The notes beneath the pieces were generated by a model. The model made no database searches, had not been told where the DNA came from, and saw nothing but the letters and a program-made list of their open reading frames with translations. Position numbers and translations under genes: made by a program. Source: Sedimenticola_A sp040506895 (GTDB taxonomy: Bacteria; Pseudomonadota; Gammaproteobacteria; Chromatiales; Chromatiaceae). From it: a DNA stretch of 64,000 nt. Shown in pieces: positions 7,397 through 16,591 of the stretch. The stretch's first letter is position 1; each line of letters starts with the position of its first letter. Location of the stretch: contig JBEVVY010000001.1 in assembly GCA_040506895.1 (NCBI GenBank), positions 558,001 to 622,000 on the forward strand, written 5' to 3'.

Positions 7397-9337
7397 ATGG
7401 GAAAAATCATCGGAATCGACCTGGGTACCACCAACTCCTGCGTCGCCGTAATGGAAGGCGACAAGGCCCGGGTGATTGAAAACAGCGAAGGTGATCGTAC
7501 CACTCCCTCCATCGTCGCCTATACCGGTGACGGCGAGATCCTGGTTGGCCAGTCGGCCAAGCGCCAGGCGGTCACCAATCCCCAGAATACCCTGTTCGCG
7601 ATCAAGCGCCTGATCGGTCGCCGTTTCGAGGACGACGTGGTCCAGCGCGACATCAAGATGGTGCCCTACAACATCGTCAAGGCCGACAACGGCGACGCCT
7701 GGGTGGAAGCCAACGGCAAGAAGATGGCTGCCCCCGAGGTATCCGCCAAGGTGCTGCAGAAGATGAAGAAGACCGCCGAGGACTACCTGGGCGAAGAGAT
7801 CAACGAAGCGGTGATCACCGTTCCGGCCTATTTCAACGACTCCCAGCGCCAGGCCACCAAGGATGCCGGTCGCATCGCGGGCCTCGAGGTGAAACGTATC
7901 ATCAACGAGCCCACCGCCGCGGCCCTGGCCTACGGCATGGACAAGCAGACCGGTGACCGCAAGATCGCCGTGTTCGACCTGGGTGGTGGTACCTTCGATA
8001 TCTCCATCATCGAGATCGCCGAGATCGACGGCGAGCACCAGTTCGAGGTGCTCTCCACCAACGGTGACACTTTCCTCGGTGGTGAGGACTTCGACCTGCG
8101 CATCATCGATTTCCTGGCAGAAGAGTTCAAGAAGGAGCAGGGCTTCGACCTGCACAATGATCCCCTGGCCCTGCAGCGTCTGAAAGAGGCGGCGGAGAAG
8201 GCCAAGATCGAGCTCTCCTCCAGCACCCAGACCGATATCAACCTGCCCTACATCACGGCGGATGCAACCGGTCCCAAGCACCTCAACCTCAAGTTGACCC
8301 GTGCCAAGCTGGAATCCCTGGTCGAAGACCTGGTGAGCCGCACCGTTGACCCCTGCAAGGTGGCCCTCAACGATGCCGGCCTGACCGCGTCCGAGATCGA
8401 CGACGTGATCCTGGTGGGTGGTCAGACCCGTATGCCCAAGGTGCAGGAGACCGTTGAGCAGTTCTTCGGCAAGGCGCCCCGCAAGGACGTCAACCCGGAC
8501 GAGGCGGTCGCCGTGGGTGCGGCGATCCAGGGTGGTGTACTGGCCGGCGACGTGAAAGACGTGCTGCTGCTGGACGTGACTCCGCTCTCTCTCGGTATCG
8601 AGACCCTGGGCGGCGTGATGACCAAGCTGATCGAGAAGAACACCACTATCCCGACCAAGGCACAGCAGGTGTTCTCCACCGCCGACGACAACCAGACCGC
8701 GGTGACCGTGCACGTGCTGCAGGGCGAACGTGAACAGGCCGGGGCCAACAAGTCCCTGGGTCGCTTCGACCTGACCGACATCCCGCCGGCACCCCGCGGT
8801 GTGCCCCAGGTCGAGGTGAGCTTCGATATCGATGCCAACGGTATCCTCAATGTCTCCGCAAAGGACAAGGCGACCGGCAAGGAGCAGTCCATCGTGATCA
8901 AGGCCTCCTCCGGCCTGAGCGACGAAGAGGTCGATCGCATGGTGAAGGATGCCGAGATGCATGCCGACGAGGACCGCAAGTTCCAGGAACTGGCCCAGGT
9001 ACGCAACCAGGCGGACACCATGATCCACGCCACCAGGAAGTCCATGGAAGAGCTGGGTGACGATCAGATGGAAGCCGGTGAGAAAGAGGCGATCGAAAGC
9101 GCTATCAAGGATCTTGAAGAGGCGATGAAGGGCGACGACAAGGACGACATCGAAGCCAAGACCAAGAGCCTGGCCGAAGCGTCCGGTAAGATGGCCGAGC
9201 GTCTCTACGCCCAGAAGGGTGCGGAAGGTGCCGGTGCAGAAGCGGCAGCCGGTGCGGCCGGTGGTGACGCGGGCGGATCCGCAGGTGGCGACGACGTTGT
9301 CGATGCCGAGTTCGAAGAGGTTAAAGAGGACAAGTAA
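7397..9337 (+). CDS. dnaK: Molecular chaperone DnaK (Hsp70)
   Basis: DnaK is the ATP-dependent Hsp70 chaperone. The 646-residue product starts MGKIIGIDLGTTNSCVAVME, with the actin-like ATPase domain including FDLGGGTFDISI and ILVGGQTRMPKVQ, the substrate-binding domain including DVTPLSLGIETLGG, a helical lid, a Gly/Ala-rich linker and the conserved C-terminal acidic tail VDAEFEEVKEDK, which resembles the EEVD-like end seen in proteobacterial DnaK. Length is normal. It is followed by a terminator-like hairpin and dnaJ. Confidence 0.99.
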   Translation: MGKIIGIDLGTTNSCVAVMEGDKARVIENSEGDRTTPSIVAYTGDGEILVGQSAKRQAVTNPQNTLFAIKRLIGRRFEDDVVQRDIKMVPYNIVKADNGDAWVEANGKKMAAPEVSAKVLQKMKKTAEDYLGEEINEAVITVPAYFNDSQRQATKDAGRIAGLEVKRIINEPTAAALAYGMDKQTGDRKIAVFDLGGGTFDISIIEIAEIDGEHQFEVLSTNGDTFLGGEDFDLRIIDFLAEEFKKEQGFDLHNDPLALQRLKEAAEKAKIELSSSTQTDINLPYITADATGPKHLNLKLTRAKLESLVEDLVSRTVDPCKVALNDAGLTASEIDDVILVGGQTRMPKVQETVEQFFGKAPRKDVNPDEAVAVGAAIQGGVLAGDVKDVLLLDVTPLSLGIETLGGVMTKLIEKNTTIPTKAQQVFSTADDNQTAVTVHVLQGEREQAGANKSLGRFDLTDIPPAPRGVPQVEVSFDIDANGILNVSAKDKATGKEQSIVIKASSGLSDEEVDRMVKDAEMHADEDRKFQELAQVRNQADTMIHATRKSMEELGDDQMEAGEKEAIESAIKDLEEAMKGDDKDDIEAKTKSLAEASGKMAERLYAQKGAEGAGAEAAAGAAGGDAGGSAGGDDVVDAEFEEVKEDK

Positions 9338-9390
9338 CGCTCTGCGGGCCGGTTCCGTACCGGCAGGTAAATCGAGTGTTACCGGCGAGG

Positions 9391-9420
9391 CGCAGGGGGT
9401 TTACGGACCCTCTGCGTTTT
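9391..9420 (+). terminator. Intrinsic terminator-like hairpin after dnaK
   Basis: CGCAGGGGGT (9391-9400) can pair with ACCCTCTGCG (9407-9416) with one mismatch around a 6-base loop, followed by TTTT. Because dnaJ lies 70 bases further on, it probably attenuates rather than fully ends transcription, lowering dnaJ relative to dnaK. Confidence 0.6.
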
Positions 9421-9489
9421 CGCGTGTCAGAAGTTGAGAATAATGACAGCCGGGCAGAGAGCCCGGTGAAACGATGAAGTGACCGGTCT

Positions 9490-10641
9490 ATGTCAAAGCG
9501 CGACTACTACGAAGTCCTGGGTGTCAACAAGAACGCCAGCGAGGCTGAACTGAAGAAGGCCTACCGGCGTCTTGCCATGAAGTATCATCCCGACCGCAAC
9601 ACCGGGGATGATTCTGAAGAGGCGGAGCATAAGTTCAAGGAGGCCAAGGAGGCCTACGAGGTCCTCTCCGATGCCCAGAAGCGGGCTGCCTATGACCAGT
9701 TCGGACACGCGGGTGTCGATCCCTCCATGGGCGGTGGTCCGGGTGCCGGCGGCTTCGGTGGCGGCGGCAACTTCAGCGATATCTTCGGCGACGTTTTCGG
9801 CGATATTTTCGGTGGAGGACGTGGCCCCGGTGGCCCCCGGGTGCACCGTGGCGCAGACCTGCGCTACAACCTGCAACTCACCCTCGAAGAGGCTGTTGCC
9901 GGTACCTCGGTGAAAATCCGTGTACCGACCATGGTCAAGTGTAATGTCTGCAGCGGCAGCGGTGCCAAGAAGGGGACATCCCCGAAGACCTGCGAGACCT
10001 GCGGCGGTCATGGCCAGGTGCGCATGCAGCAGGGTTTCTTCTCCGTACAGCAGACCTGCCCAAGCTGTCACGGCAAGGGTACGGTGATCAGCGATCCCTG
10101 TTCTGCCTGTCACGGTGTCGGCCGGGTCGAGCAGCACAAGACCCTCTCTGTGAAAGTGCCGGCAGGTGTCGATACCGGCGACCGTATCCGGCTCTCCGGT
10201 GAAGGCGAGGCGGGTGAGAACGGTGGTCCGCCCGGTGACCTGTACGTACAGGTCAGTGTGAAAGAGCACGAGATCTTCACCCGCGAGGAGAACCATCTCT
10301 TCTGCGAAGTACCTATCAGTTTCGTTACCGCTGCGCTCGGCGGTGAACTCGAGGTTCCCACCCTGGACGGCAAGGTGATGCTGAAGATTCCGGCGGGCAC
10401 CCAGGCAGGGAAGATGTTCCGCATGCGCAGCAAGGGCGTGAAACCGGTACGCGGTGGTCCCATGGGTGACCTGATCTGCCGTGTCATGGTGGAGACGCCG
10501 GTCAATCTCACCGAGCGGCAGAAGGATCTTCTGAGGGAGCTGGATGAGACCATGAAGAATGCCGGCGGCAAGCACAGCCCCCAGTCCACCAGCTGGCTGG
10601 ACGGGGTCAAGCGTTTCTTCAGAACACTGGGAGAACAATAG
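9490..10641 (+). CDS. dnaJ: Chaperone protein DnaJ (Hsp40)
   Basis: DnaJ stimulates DnaK ATPase activity and delivers substrates. The 383-residue product has the J domain with YHPDRN, a Gly/Phe-rich linker (FGGGGNFSDIFGDVFGDIFG region), four CxxCxGxG zinc-binding repeats (CNVCSGSG, CETCGGHG, CPSCHGKG, CSACHGVG) and the C-terminal client-binding domains. Length is typical. Its TAG stop is immediately followed by the ATG of dapB. Confidence 0.98.
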   Translation: MSKRDYYEVLGVNKNASEAELKKAYRRLAMKYHPDRNTGDDSEEAEHKFKEAKEAYEVLSDAQKRAAYDQFGHAGVDPSMGGGPGAGGFGGGGNFSDIFGDVFGDIFGGGRGPGGPRVHRGADLRYNLQLTLEEAVAGTSVKIRVPTMVKCNVCSGSGAKKGTSPKTCETCGGHGQVRMQQGFFSVQQTCPSCHGKGTVISDPCSACHGVGRVEQHKTLSVKVPAGVDTGDRIRLSGEGEAGENGGPPGDLYVQVSVKEHEIFTREENHLFCEVPISFVTAALGGELEVPTLDGKVMLKIPAGTQAGKMFRMRSKGVKPVRGGPMGDLICRVMVETPVNLTERQKDLLRELDETMKNAGGKHSPQSTSWLDGVKRFFRTLGEQ

Positions 10642-11445
10642 ATGGTACGAGTAGCAGTGGTAGGCGCCGCGGGGCGCATGGGCAAGTCCCTGATCCAGGC
10701 GGTCTGCGATACCGAGGGGTTGGAACTCGGTGCGGCCACCGAAAGACCGGACAGCACCCTGGTGGGTGTGGATGCCGGCGAGGTGGCCGGTGTCGGCAAG
10801 CTGGGCGTTTCCATTGCCGGCGGGCTCGACAGGGTGGTGGACGATTTCGACGTGGTGATCGATTTCACCTCGCCTGCAGCCACCATCGGACACCTGCAGA
10901 TCTGCAGCGCCAACGACAAGCGCATGGTGATCGGTACCACCGGACTCGATGAGGAGCAGAAAGCCGCGCTCAAGGCAGCATCCGAGAAGATCGCCATTGT
11001 CTTCGCGCCAAACATGAGTGTCGGCGTCAATCTCTGCTTCAAACTGCTGGATATCGCTGCCCGGGTGATGGGCGACGACGTGGACATCGAGGTGATCGAG
11101 GCCCACCACCGTCACAAGGTGGATGCACCGTCAGGTACCGCCCTGCGTATGGGTGAGGTGGTTGCCGATGCCCTGGGTCGCGATCTCAAGGAGTGTGCCG
11201 TCTACGGCCGCGAGGGCCAGACCGGTGAACGTGACCGCAAGACCATCGGTTTCGAAACCATCCGCGCCGGCGACGTGGTGGGTGACCATACCGTGCTGTT
11301 CGCCGCCATGGGAGAACGGGTCGAGATCACCCACAAGGCGTCCAGCCGCATGACCTTCGCCAACGGTGCGGCCCGGGCCTCCGGCTGGATCATGGGGTAC
11401 GAGGACGGCCTGTTCGATATGCAGGATGTGCTGGGTCTGAGGTGA
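10642..11445 (+). CDS. dapB: 4-hydroxy-tetrahydrodipicolinate reductase
   Basis: DapB catalyses the NAD(P)H-dependent reduction step of the diaminopimelate/lysine pathway. The 267-residue product has the nucleotide-binding VAVVGAAGRMGKSLIQA at the N-terminus, IDFTSPAA, GTTGLDEEQ, the active-site IEAHHRHKVDAPSGTAL and a C-terminal HKASSRMTFANGA. It starts directly on the dnaJ stop, so the two are co-transcribed; this dnaJ-dapB adjacency is common in gammaproteobacteria. A clear terminator follows. Confidence 0.98.
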   Translation: MVRVAVVGAAGRMGKSLIQAVCDTEGLELGAATERPDSTLVGVDAGEVAGVGKLGVSIAGGLDRVVDDFDVVIDFTSPAATIGHLQICSANDKRMVIGTTGLDEEQKAALKAASEKIAIVFAPNMSVGVNLCFKLLDIAARVMGDDVDIEVIEAHHRHKVDAPSGTALRMGEVVADALGRDLKECAVYGREGQTGERDRKTIGFETIRAGDVVGDHTVLFAAMGERVEITHKASSRMTFANGAARASGWIMGYEDGLFDMQDVLGLR

Positions 11446-11498
11446 GGCCATGCTGGTGGGTTACACTGCCGCTAACCCACCCTACCTATTTTACGAAG

Positions 11499-11528
11499 TG
11501 CCGGTTATTCATTAGCCGGCATTTTTTT
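11499..11528 (+). terminator. Intrinsic terminator after dapB
   Basis: TGCCGG (11499-11504) pairs with CCGGCA (11516-11521) around an 11-base loop that can itself close partly, followed by seven T residues. It ends the grpE/dnaK/dnaJ/dapB transcription unit. Confidence 0.8.
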
Positions 11529-11636
11529 ATTTCTCCTGTACCCGTACCGGGTGCGGGCCATTGAAAATCTTCATTGCTGTTGGCCGCTTACCCGACTATG
11601 TTTTGCCAATAGCCATAACCAGTTTCCGGAGGAACG

Positions 11637-12026
11637 ATGTACGAATTCAACCTGACCCTTGAACAGCCCTTCGACACCGCGGTGGAGACCGTCAGGCAGG
11701 CCCTCACGCAGGAGCAGCTGGGTATCGTCAGCGAGGTGGATGTGCAGGCGGTCTTCAAGGCCAAGATGGACAAGGATATACCGGCGTACAGTATCCTCGG
11801 CGCCTGTAATCCCAAGCTTGCCGACAAGGTGCTCGAGGCTGAGCCCAATGCCGGCACCCTGCTGCCCTGTAACCTGATCGTGCGCGATGCCGGTGACGGC
11901 AGGACCGTGGTCAGTTTCATGGATCCGGAAGCGGTTCTGGGCCTGTCCGGTTCCGATGTGGTGAAGGCCGTGGCCGGTGAGGCCAGGGCCAAGCTGCTCC
12001 GGGTCGTCGACGCCCTGAAGGGATGA
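11637..12026 (+). CDS. DUF302 domain-containing protein
   Basis: This 129-residue protein fits the DUF302 family: an N-terminal EFNLTLEQPFDTAVETVRQAL strand-helix, KMDKDIPAYSILGACNPKLA in the middle (with the single Cys of the family) and TLLPCNLIVRDAGDGRTVVSFMDP. The function of DUF302 is not established; members occur in sulfur oxidisers and in heavy-metal contexts. It lacks a signal peptide, so it is probably cytoplasmic. A GGAGGAACG Shine-Dalgarno precedes the ATG. Its stop overlaps the start of the next gene (ATGA). Confidence 0.88.
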   Translation: MYEFNLTLEQPFDTAVETVRQALTQEQLGIVSEVDVQAVFKAKMDKDIPAYSILGACNPKLADKVLEAEPNAGTLLPCNLIVRDAGDGRTVVSFMDPEAVLGLSGSDVVKAVAGEARAKLLRVVDALKG

Positions 12027-12526
12027 ACGAAATGCTGCGCCACGGGGGAGACGGCAACAGGGGGCGGGCATCGCTTCTGCTCCTGTCACTCTTTGCCGCG
12101 CTTCTCCTGTTCGGCTGCAGCGACGGGAAGACTCCCGAGGATCGCATCCGGGAGATGCTCGCAGCCGCCGAGATCGCCGCTGAGGAGCGCTCCCTGCTCG
12201 ATTTCCAGAAGTTTATCGCCGACGACTACAGCGATGGGAAGGGACGGGGAAAACGGGATGTCACGCGAGTTGCCGCCGGCTACTTTCTGCGTAACAAGTC
12301 GGTCCATATCCTGACCCAGGTGAAACGCATCGATCTGCTCGACGAACATCGGGCGCGGGTCGAACTGTTTGCTGGAATGAGCTCCATGCCGGCCTCCCGG
12401 GTGGATGAACTGCTGGCCATCCGTGCGGACCTGCACCGTTTCGACCTGGAACTGGAGGAGCGGAACGGTGAGTGGCTGGTGATCTCCGCCAAATGGCGCA
12501 GGGCGGGGCGGGAGGACTTTCTCTAG
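12023..12526 (+). CDS. Predicted lipoprotein of unknown function
   Basis: This 167-residue protein has an N-terminal signal sequence and lipobox LLLFGC, so Cys35 is the probable acylated residue. The mature part has a helical stretch (PEDRIREMLAAAEIAAEERS) followed by strands (VELFAGMSSMP, FDLELEERNGEWLVISAKWRR) that resemble the NTF2/SnoaL-like cone fold; this fold assignment is my inference. The family is not recognised. It overlaps the DUF302 gene by four bases and is probably translated with it. Confidence 0.75.
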   Translation: MNEMLRHGGDGNRGRASLLLLSLFAALLLFGCSDGKTPEDRIREMLAAAEIAAEERSLLDFQKFIADDYSDGKGRGKRDVTRVAAGYFLRNKSVHILTQVKRIDLLDEHRARVELFAGMSSMPASRVDELLAIRADLHRFDLELEERNGEWLVISAKWRRAGREDFL

Positions 12527-12587
12527 GCCCGTGGCCCGATTCGTGCAGCCCTGCCGGTAGCGCTGCACATCCTTTATCAAAAGTCGC

Positions 12588-12604
12588 TTGGCACAGGATC
12601 TGCA
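12588..12604 (+). promoter_or_regulatory. Sigma54 (-24/-12) promoter of fliK
   Basis: TTGGCACAGGATCTGCA contains GG and GC dinucleotides separated by exactly 10 bases, in the TTGGCAC...TGCA context of the RpoN consensus. It lies 37 bases before the fliK ATG. Many gammaproteobacterial flagellar genes are transcribed by RpoN with the activator FleQ, so this agrees with the gene downstream. Confidence 0.82.
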
Positions 12605-12640
12605 TCGTTGTTGCTGAACCACTGTGTAAAGGGACGGAAA

Positions 12641-14116
12641 ATGAACTTACCGGCATCCAACCTGAACCTTCAGTCGATCCTCGGGGGCACACCACTGTCA
12701 GTGGACGGCAGCGGTGTATTTACATTTCCAGGTCAGTCTGGAGATGGTCAACCAATTGATTTTTCTCAGATTCTTGTCAGTCCGGAGATTATCTCGTCCT
12801 TCCTGGATAAGTTGCGTGAGCTGCTTCCGGAGGCTGCGGTAAGGCAGATCGAGGCAAAGCTGAGCAGTGGCAATGGCTTGCCGGATGCGGCAGAGTTTGC
12901 CGCCCTTATCGACCAGATCATTGCCGCCACGGCACGCCTGCAGAGCAGTGCAGAGAGTGGTCTCCCCGTCGAACTGGAGATCGAGGGTGACCCGGAGCAG
13001 TTGTCCGCGGTACTCAGCGACAGAAACGGGGCGCCGGAAAAACCGGGACAGGCCGATGAGGCTATCGGCCAGCTTGCCGAAGGCGAGTCGGCAGAGGGGC
13101 TGGAGGTGGCCTCTGAACTGGTCTCTTTCATTGTCGGGCTGATCGCAGACAGCAGGAGATCCGAAAACCCGGAGATCGTGGCAAAAACCGATCGGCTGCA
13201 GGCTGATGCCGATGAATTGGCCGGTACCCTTGCAGAGGGGATGCACCCGGCAGCCAGCCTGGCCGGGGTTGCCGCTGCTGAAGGGATGGTGAGGGCACAG
13301 CCGGCACAGGAAGCCGCCGCAGTTGCACGGCCGGATACGGTGCTTTCAGGCTCATCTGAGAGTCTGTTGAGACAGTTCCAGAGACCCGTCCAGGAAAATT
13401 CAGCGCAACGGTCCGATCTGCCCGATGCTGCGGATGAGGCCCTGGCGCTTAAGGTGGAAAAAGAGTTGCCCAATCAACGCCAGGCCCTGGGGGCGATGGT
13501 CAGAGAGCTGGCCCATGAACGGGGGTTTCCGGTATTCAACCGGGCCATGCCGCCCGGTGTGGAGGCATTGAGCACCGTTCTTGGCGACTCCAATCCCGGT
13601 GTGGGTGGCGTTGCCCGGACAGGCCTGGAGATCTCTCCCGGCATGCTCCAGCGCACCGCCCAGGCAGCACCACCTCCCCTTAATATGCCGATGAGTCACA
13701 AGGCATGGGGCGAGGGACTCGGCAATCGCATCAGCTGGATGCTGGGTCAGAATGTCCAGCAGGCCTCCCTGCGTATCACCCCGCCGCATCTCGGTCCGAT
13801 CGAGATCAAGGTGGCCGTCAGTAACGATCAGACCAGCGTCATGTTCTCGGCCCAGCACAGTGCTGTGCGTGAGGCGATCGAATCGGCCATTCCGAGATTG
13901 AGAGAGATGCTCAGCGAGAACAATATGCAGTTGGTCAACGTGGATGTCGGGCAGCGTGAAGCCGGTGGGCAGCGTGCCATGGACGATTTTCTCTTCAGGG
14001 GCGACGGGGTCGATGGAGATGAGCAGATGCAGCAGGAATCAGCCGAAGGGCTGGAGCAGGAGGAGGCAAATACGGTCGCCCGGGTCTCTGACGGCCTGGT
14101 GGATGACTACGCCTGA
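12641..14116 (+). CDS. fliK: Flagellar hook-length control protein FliK
   Basis: FliK is the secreted ruler that sets hook length and switches export specificity. The 491-residue product has a long low-complexity Ala/Glu-rich N-terminal and middle region and a conserved C-terminal Flg_hook domain (from about residue 360), including the LRITPPHLGPIEIKVAVS segment and LREMLSENNMQLVNVDV. The ATG at 12641 follows AGGGACGGAAA. No other flagellar gene is nearby, so this is an orphan locus, but the sigma54 promoter supports membership of the flagellar regulon. Confidence 0.92.
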   Translation: MNLPASNLNLQSILGGTPLSVDGSGVFTFPGQSGDGQPIDFSQILVSPEIISSFLDKLRELLPEAAVRQIEAKLSSGNGLPDAAEFAALIDQIIAATARLQSSAESGLPVELEIEGDPEQLSAVLSDRNGAPEKPGQADEAIGQLAEGESAEGLEVASELVSFIVGLIADSRRSENPEIVAKTDRLQADADELAGTLAEGMHPAASLAGVAAAEGMVRAQPAQEAAAVARPDTVLSGSSESLLRQFQRPVQENSAQRSDLPDAADEALALKVEKELPNQRQALGAMVRELAHERGFPVFNRAMPPGVEALSTVLGDSNPGVGGVARTGLEISPGMLQRTAQAAPPPLNMPMSHKAWGEGLGNRISWMLGQNVQQASLRITPPHLGPIEIKVAVSNDQTSVMFSAQHSAVREAIESAIPRLREMLSENNMQLVNVDVGQREAGGQRAMDDFLFRGDGVDGDEQMQQESAEGLEQEEANTVARVSDGLVDDYA

Positions 14117-14197
14117 GGATCGGTTCCTCGCCCGGCGCAACCCGTCTAACATGGGTGGGTAACCGGGGGCAGACAATCTGGAGTGCTGTGTTTTCAG

Positions 14198-14230
14198 GGG
14201 GAAGCTGGAATTTCGGCTTTCCCTTTTTTT
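14198..14230 (+). terminator. Intrinsic terminator after fliK
   Basis: GGGGAAGC (14198-14205) pairs with GCTTTCCC (14216-14223), with one G-U pair, and is followed by seven T residues. It separates fliK from the lapA-lapB-pyrF run. Confidence 0.75.
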
Positions 14231-14322
14231 ATGGCAAAGCGGTATGATATCAACCCGGAGAGCGAGTATATCGGGTTAATAACAGTCCATGTCCGTGGGT
14301 AGGTTCAGGGGGATTCACCAAA

Positions 14323-14607
14323 GTGCAACTGATAAAACTGATAATTCTTCTGTTGCTTATGGCCGTTGGCGTAGTGCTTACGGTCTTGAATTCGGAGAGC
14401 GTCGTACTCAACTACTATTTCGGCTCCCGGGAACTGCCGTTGTCGGTGGTGCTGGTTGCGGCGGTGGCGTTCGGTGCGCTGCTGGGTCTGGTGGCAAGCC
14501 TCGGTGGCTTTTTCAGACTCAAACGCCAGAACAGCGAGCTGCGACGCAAGGCGCAGCTCGCCTCCCAGGAGATCAACAACCTGAGAGCGATTCCAATAAA
14601 GGATTAG
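14323..14607 (+). CDS. lapA: LapA family membrane protein (DUF1049)
   Basis: LapA is a small inner-membrane protein that works with LapB to control LpxC turnover and lipopolysaccharide synthesis. The 94-residue product has two hydrophobic segments (residues 4-22 and about 40-64) around VLNSESVVLNYYFGSRELPL, then a basic coiled-coil tail (RLKRQNSELRRKAQ). A GTG start fits the family N-terminus. The order lapA-lapB-pyrF is the same as in E. coli. Confidence 0.93.
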   Translation: MQLIKLIILLLLMAVGVVLTVLNSESVVLNYYFGSRELPLSVVLVAAVAFGALLGLVASLGGFFRLKRQNSELRRKAQLASQEINNLRAIPIKD

Positions 14608-14626
14608 AGAGGATTGCGGTCAGATT

Positions 14627-15850
14627 ATGATGGAACTTCTATGGCTACTGCTTCCCGTTGCCGCCTTCTCAGGCTGGATGGCGGCAAAGCGGGGAATGGT
14701 TCGGGGGAAAGGGTCATCCGATGACCGCACCCCGGTCTATTTCCGTGGCCTGAATTTCCTCCTCAACGAACAGCCTGACAAGGCAATCGATGTCTTTGTC
14801 CAGATGCTCGAGGTCGATAGCGACACGGTGGAGACCCACCTTGCGCTGGGCAATCTCTTCCGTCGCCGTGGTGAAGTCGACCGGGCGATCCGTATACACC
14901 AGAACCTTATCGCCAGGCCGACCCTGACCCGTGATCAGCGGGCACAGGCACTGCTGGAACTTGGCCAGGATTACATGCGTGCGGGCCTGTTCGACCGTGC
15001 CGAGAATCTGTTCAAGGAGTTGGGCGAACTCAAGCTCTACCAGGAACAGGCGCTGACCAACCTGCATGTCATCTACCAGCAGGAGAAGGAGTGGGAGCAG
15101 TGCCTCGATATCGCCCAGAAGCTGGGCTCTCTGACCGGCAGGTCTTTCGCCATGGAGTGTGCACACTACTACTGCGAACTGGCGGAGCAGGCGAGGGGAC
15201 GCAACGATCATAACCAGTTCAACGCCTATCTCCGCAAGGCCCAGTCCAGCGATCCGGGCTGCGTGCGGGCAACCCTGTTGCAGGGTGAGCTCGAGGCAGG
15301 CAAGGGTGCCTGCAAGTCGGCGGTAAAGACGTTCAAGAAAGTGGAACAGCAGGATCCGGCCTATATCGCCGAGATGCTACCGCCCCTTATCCGGTGCTAC
15401 AGGGAATCCGGCACCCGCAATGAACTGATCAATTACCTGCGCCAGCTCTCCTCCTCGCATACGAGCATCGCCCCTGTGCTTGCCCTGATCGAGTTCATCC
15501 AGGCGGATGAGGGCGACAAGGCGGCAGAGAAATACCTGGCTGATTTCATGCAGGAACACCCCGACCTGGAAGGTCTTGAACGCCTTATTCAGCTCAACCT
15601 GAAAGGGAGCAGCGGTGCCGAGCGGGAGACGCTGGGGATTCTCAAAGAGCTGGTGGACAAGATGCTCGAAGACCAGCCGGCCTATCAGTGCGTGCGCTGC
15701 GGATTCTCCGCCAAGACGCTCCACTGGCAGTGCCCGGGCTGCAAGTCCTGGAGCAGTATCAAGCCGATGCCCACCCATACCGAGGAGCAGCACTGGGATG
15801 CCCAGGCCAGGGACCGGCAGAAAGTTTTAATCAATTCCATAGAGATCTGA
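14627..15850 (+). CDS. lapB: Lipopolysaccharide assembly protein LapB (YciM)
   Basis: LapB is an inner-membrane-anchored TPR protein that recruits FtsH to degrade LpxC. The 407-residue product begins with one transmembrane helix (MELLWLLLPVAAFSGWMAA), continues with about nine TPR-like helical repeats (for example YFRGLNFLLNEQPDKAIDVF) and ends with a rubredoxin-like metal-binding module: CVRCGF then CPGCKSW, four Cys in CxxC pairs. Length matches E. coli LapB (389). It follows lapA by 19 bases and precedes pyrF by 9. Confidence 0.96.
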   Translation: MMELLWLLLPVAAFSGWMAAKRGMVRGKGSSDDRTPVYFRGLNFLLNEQPDKAIDVFVQMLEVDSDTVETHLALGNLFRRRGEVDRAIRIHQNLIARPTLTRDQRAQALLELGQDYMRAGLFDRAENLFKELGELKLYQEQALTNLHVIYQQEKEWEQCLDIAQKLGSLTGRSFAMECAHYYCELAEQARGRNDHNQFNAYLRKAQSSDPGCVRATLLQGELEAGKGACKSAVKTFKKVEQQDPAYIAEMLPPLIRCYRESGTRNELINYLRQLSSSHTSIAPVLALIEFIQADEGDKAAEKYLADFMQEHPDLEGLERLIQLNLKGSSGAERETLGILKELVDKMLEDQPAYQCVRCGFSAKTLHWQCPGCKSWSSIKPMPTHTEEQHWDAQARDRQKVLINSIEI

Positions 15851-15859
15851 AGTCATAAA

Positions 15860-16576
15860 ATGTCTGTAATCAGTAAAGACCCACGCATTATCGTAGCCCT
15901 GGATTTTCCTGCCGAAGCGCCGGCCCTGGAACTGGTCTCGTCACTGGATCCATCGCTCTGCCGCCTGAAGGTGGGCAAGGAGATGTTCACCCGGCTCGGA
16001 CCGGCCTTTGTCGAGAAACTGGCGGCCAGGGGATTCGATATCTTTCTCGATCTCAAGTTTCACGATATCCCCAACACGGTGGCTGCAGCCTGTGCGGCGG
16101 CGGCCGACCTCGGTGTCTGGATGATGAACGTGCACGCCTCCGGCGGTCGCAAGATGATGGAGACCGCCCGTGACCGGTTGGAGGGGCTGTCCAAGCGCCC
16201 CCTGCTGATCGGCGTGACCATTCTCACCAGCATGGGCGAGGAGGATATTGCCGAGGTGGGCTACAGCGGCACCCCGGCGGACAATGTCTCGCGACTGGCC
16301 AGGTTGGCCGACGCGTCCGGGCTAGACGGTATCGTATGCTCGCCCCTGGAGGCCTCCGTGGTACGCCCCGATGTGAGCGACGACTTCCTGCTGGTGACAC
16401 CGGGTGTGCGTCCCGCTTTTGCCTCCACGGACGATCAGAAACGTATCATGACCCCACGCAATGCACTTGAGAACGGTGCCGATATGCTGGTGATAGGGCG
16501 GCCTATCACCGCGGCGGCTGATCCGATGGAGGCCCTCAAGCTGATTCAGGGTGAGATTGCCGGCTTTGCCGGATAA
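15860..16576 (+). CDS. pyrF: Orotidine 5'-phosphate decarboxylase
   Basis: PyrF forms UMP from OMP in de novo pyrimidine synthesis. The 238-residue TIM-barrel product has the N-terminal RIIVALDFP, the catalytic FLDLKFHDIPNTV motif with the Asp-x-Lys-x-x-Asp array, GVTILTSMG and the phosphate-binding TPGVRP and NGADMLVIGRPI segments. The ATG is closely spaced to lapB. Confidence 0.98.
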   Translation: MSVISKDPRIIVALDFPAEAPALELVSSLDPSLCRLKVGKEMFTRLGPAFVEKLAARGFDIFLDLKFHDIPNTVAAACAAAADLGVWMMNVHASGGRKMMETARDRLEGLSKRPLLIGVTILTSMGEEDIAEVGYSGTPADNVSRLARLADASGLDGIVCSPLEASVVRPDVSDDFLLVTPGVRPAFASTDDQKRIMTPRNALENGADMLVIGRPITAAADPMEALKLIQGEIAGFAG

Positions 16577-16591
16577 CCGAAGAGGATGACT

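Noticed and set aside
7229..9028. 599-codon antisense open frame across dnaK
   Set aside because: It is the mirror of the strongly biased, GC-rich dnaK codons; it has no start context, no recognisable domain, and dnaK is certain on the other strand.
9493..11115. 540-codon antisense open frame across dnaJ and dapB
   Set aside because: It spans two well-defined genes on the opposite strand and has low-complexity His/Leu composition typical of shadow frames.
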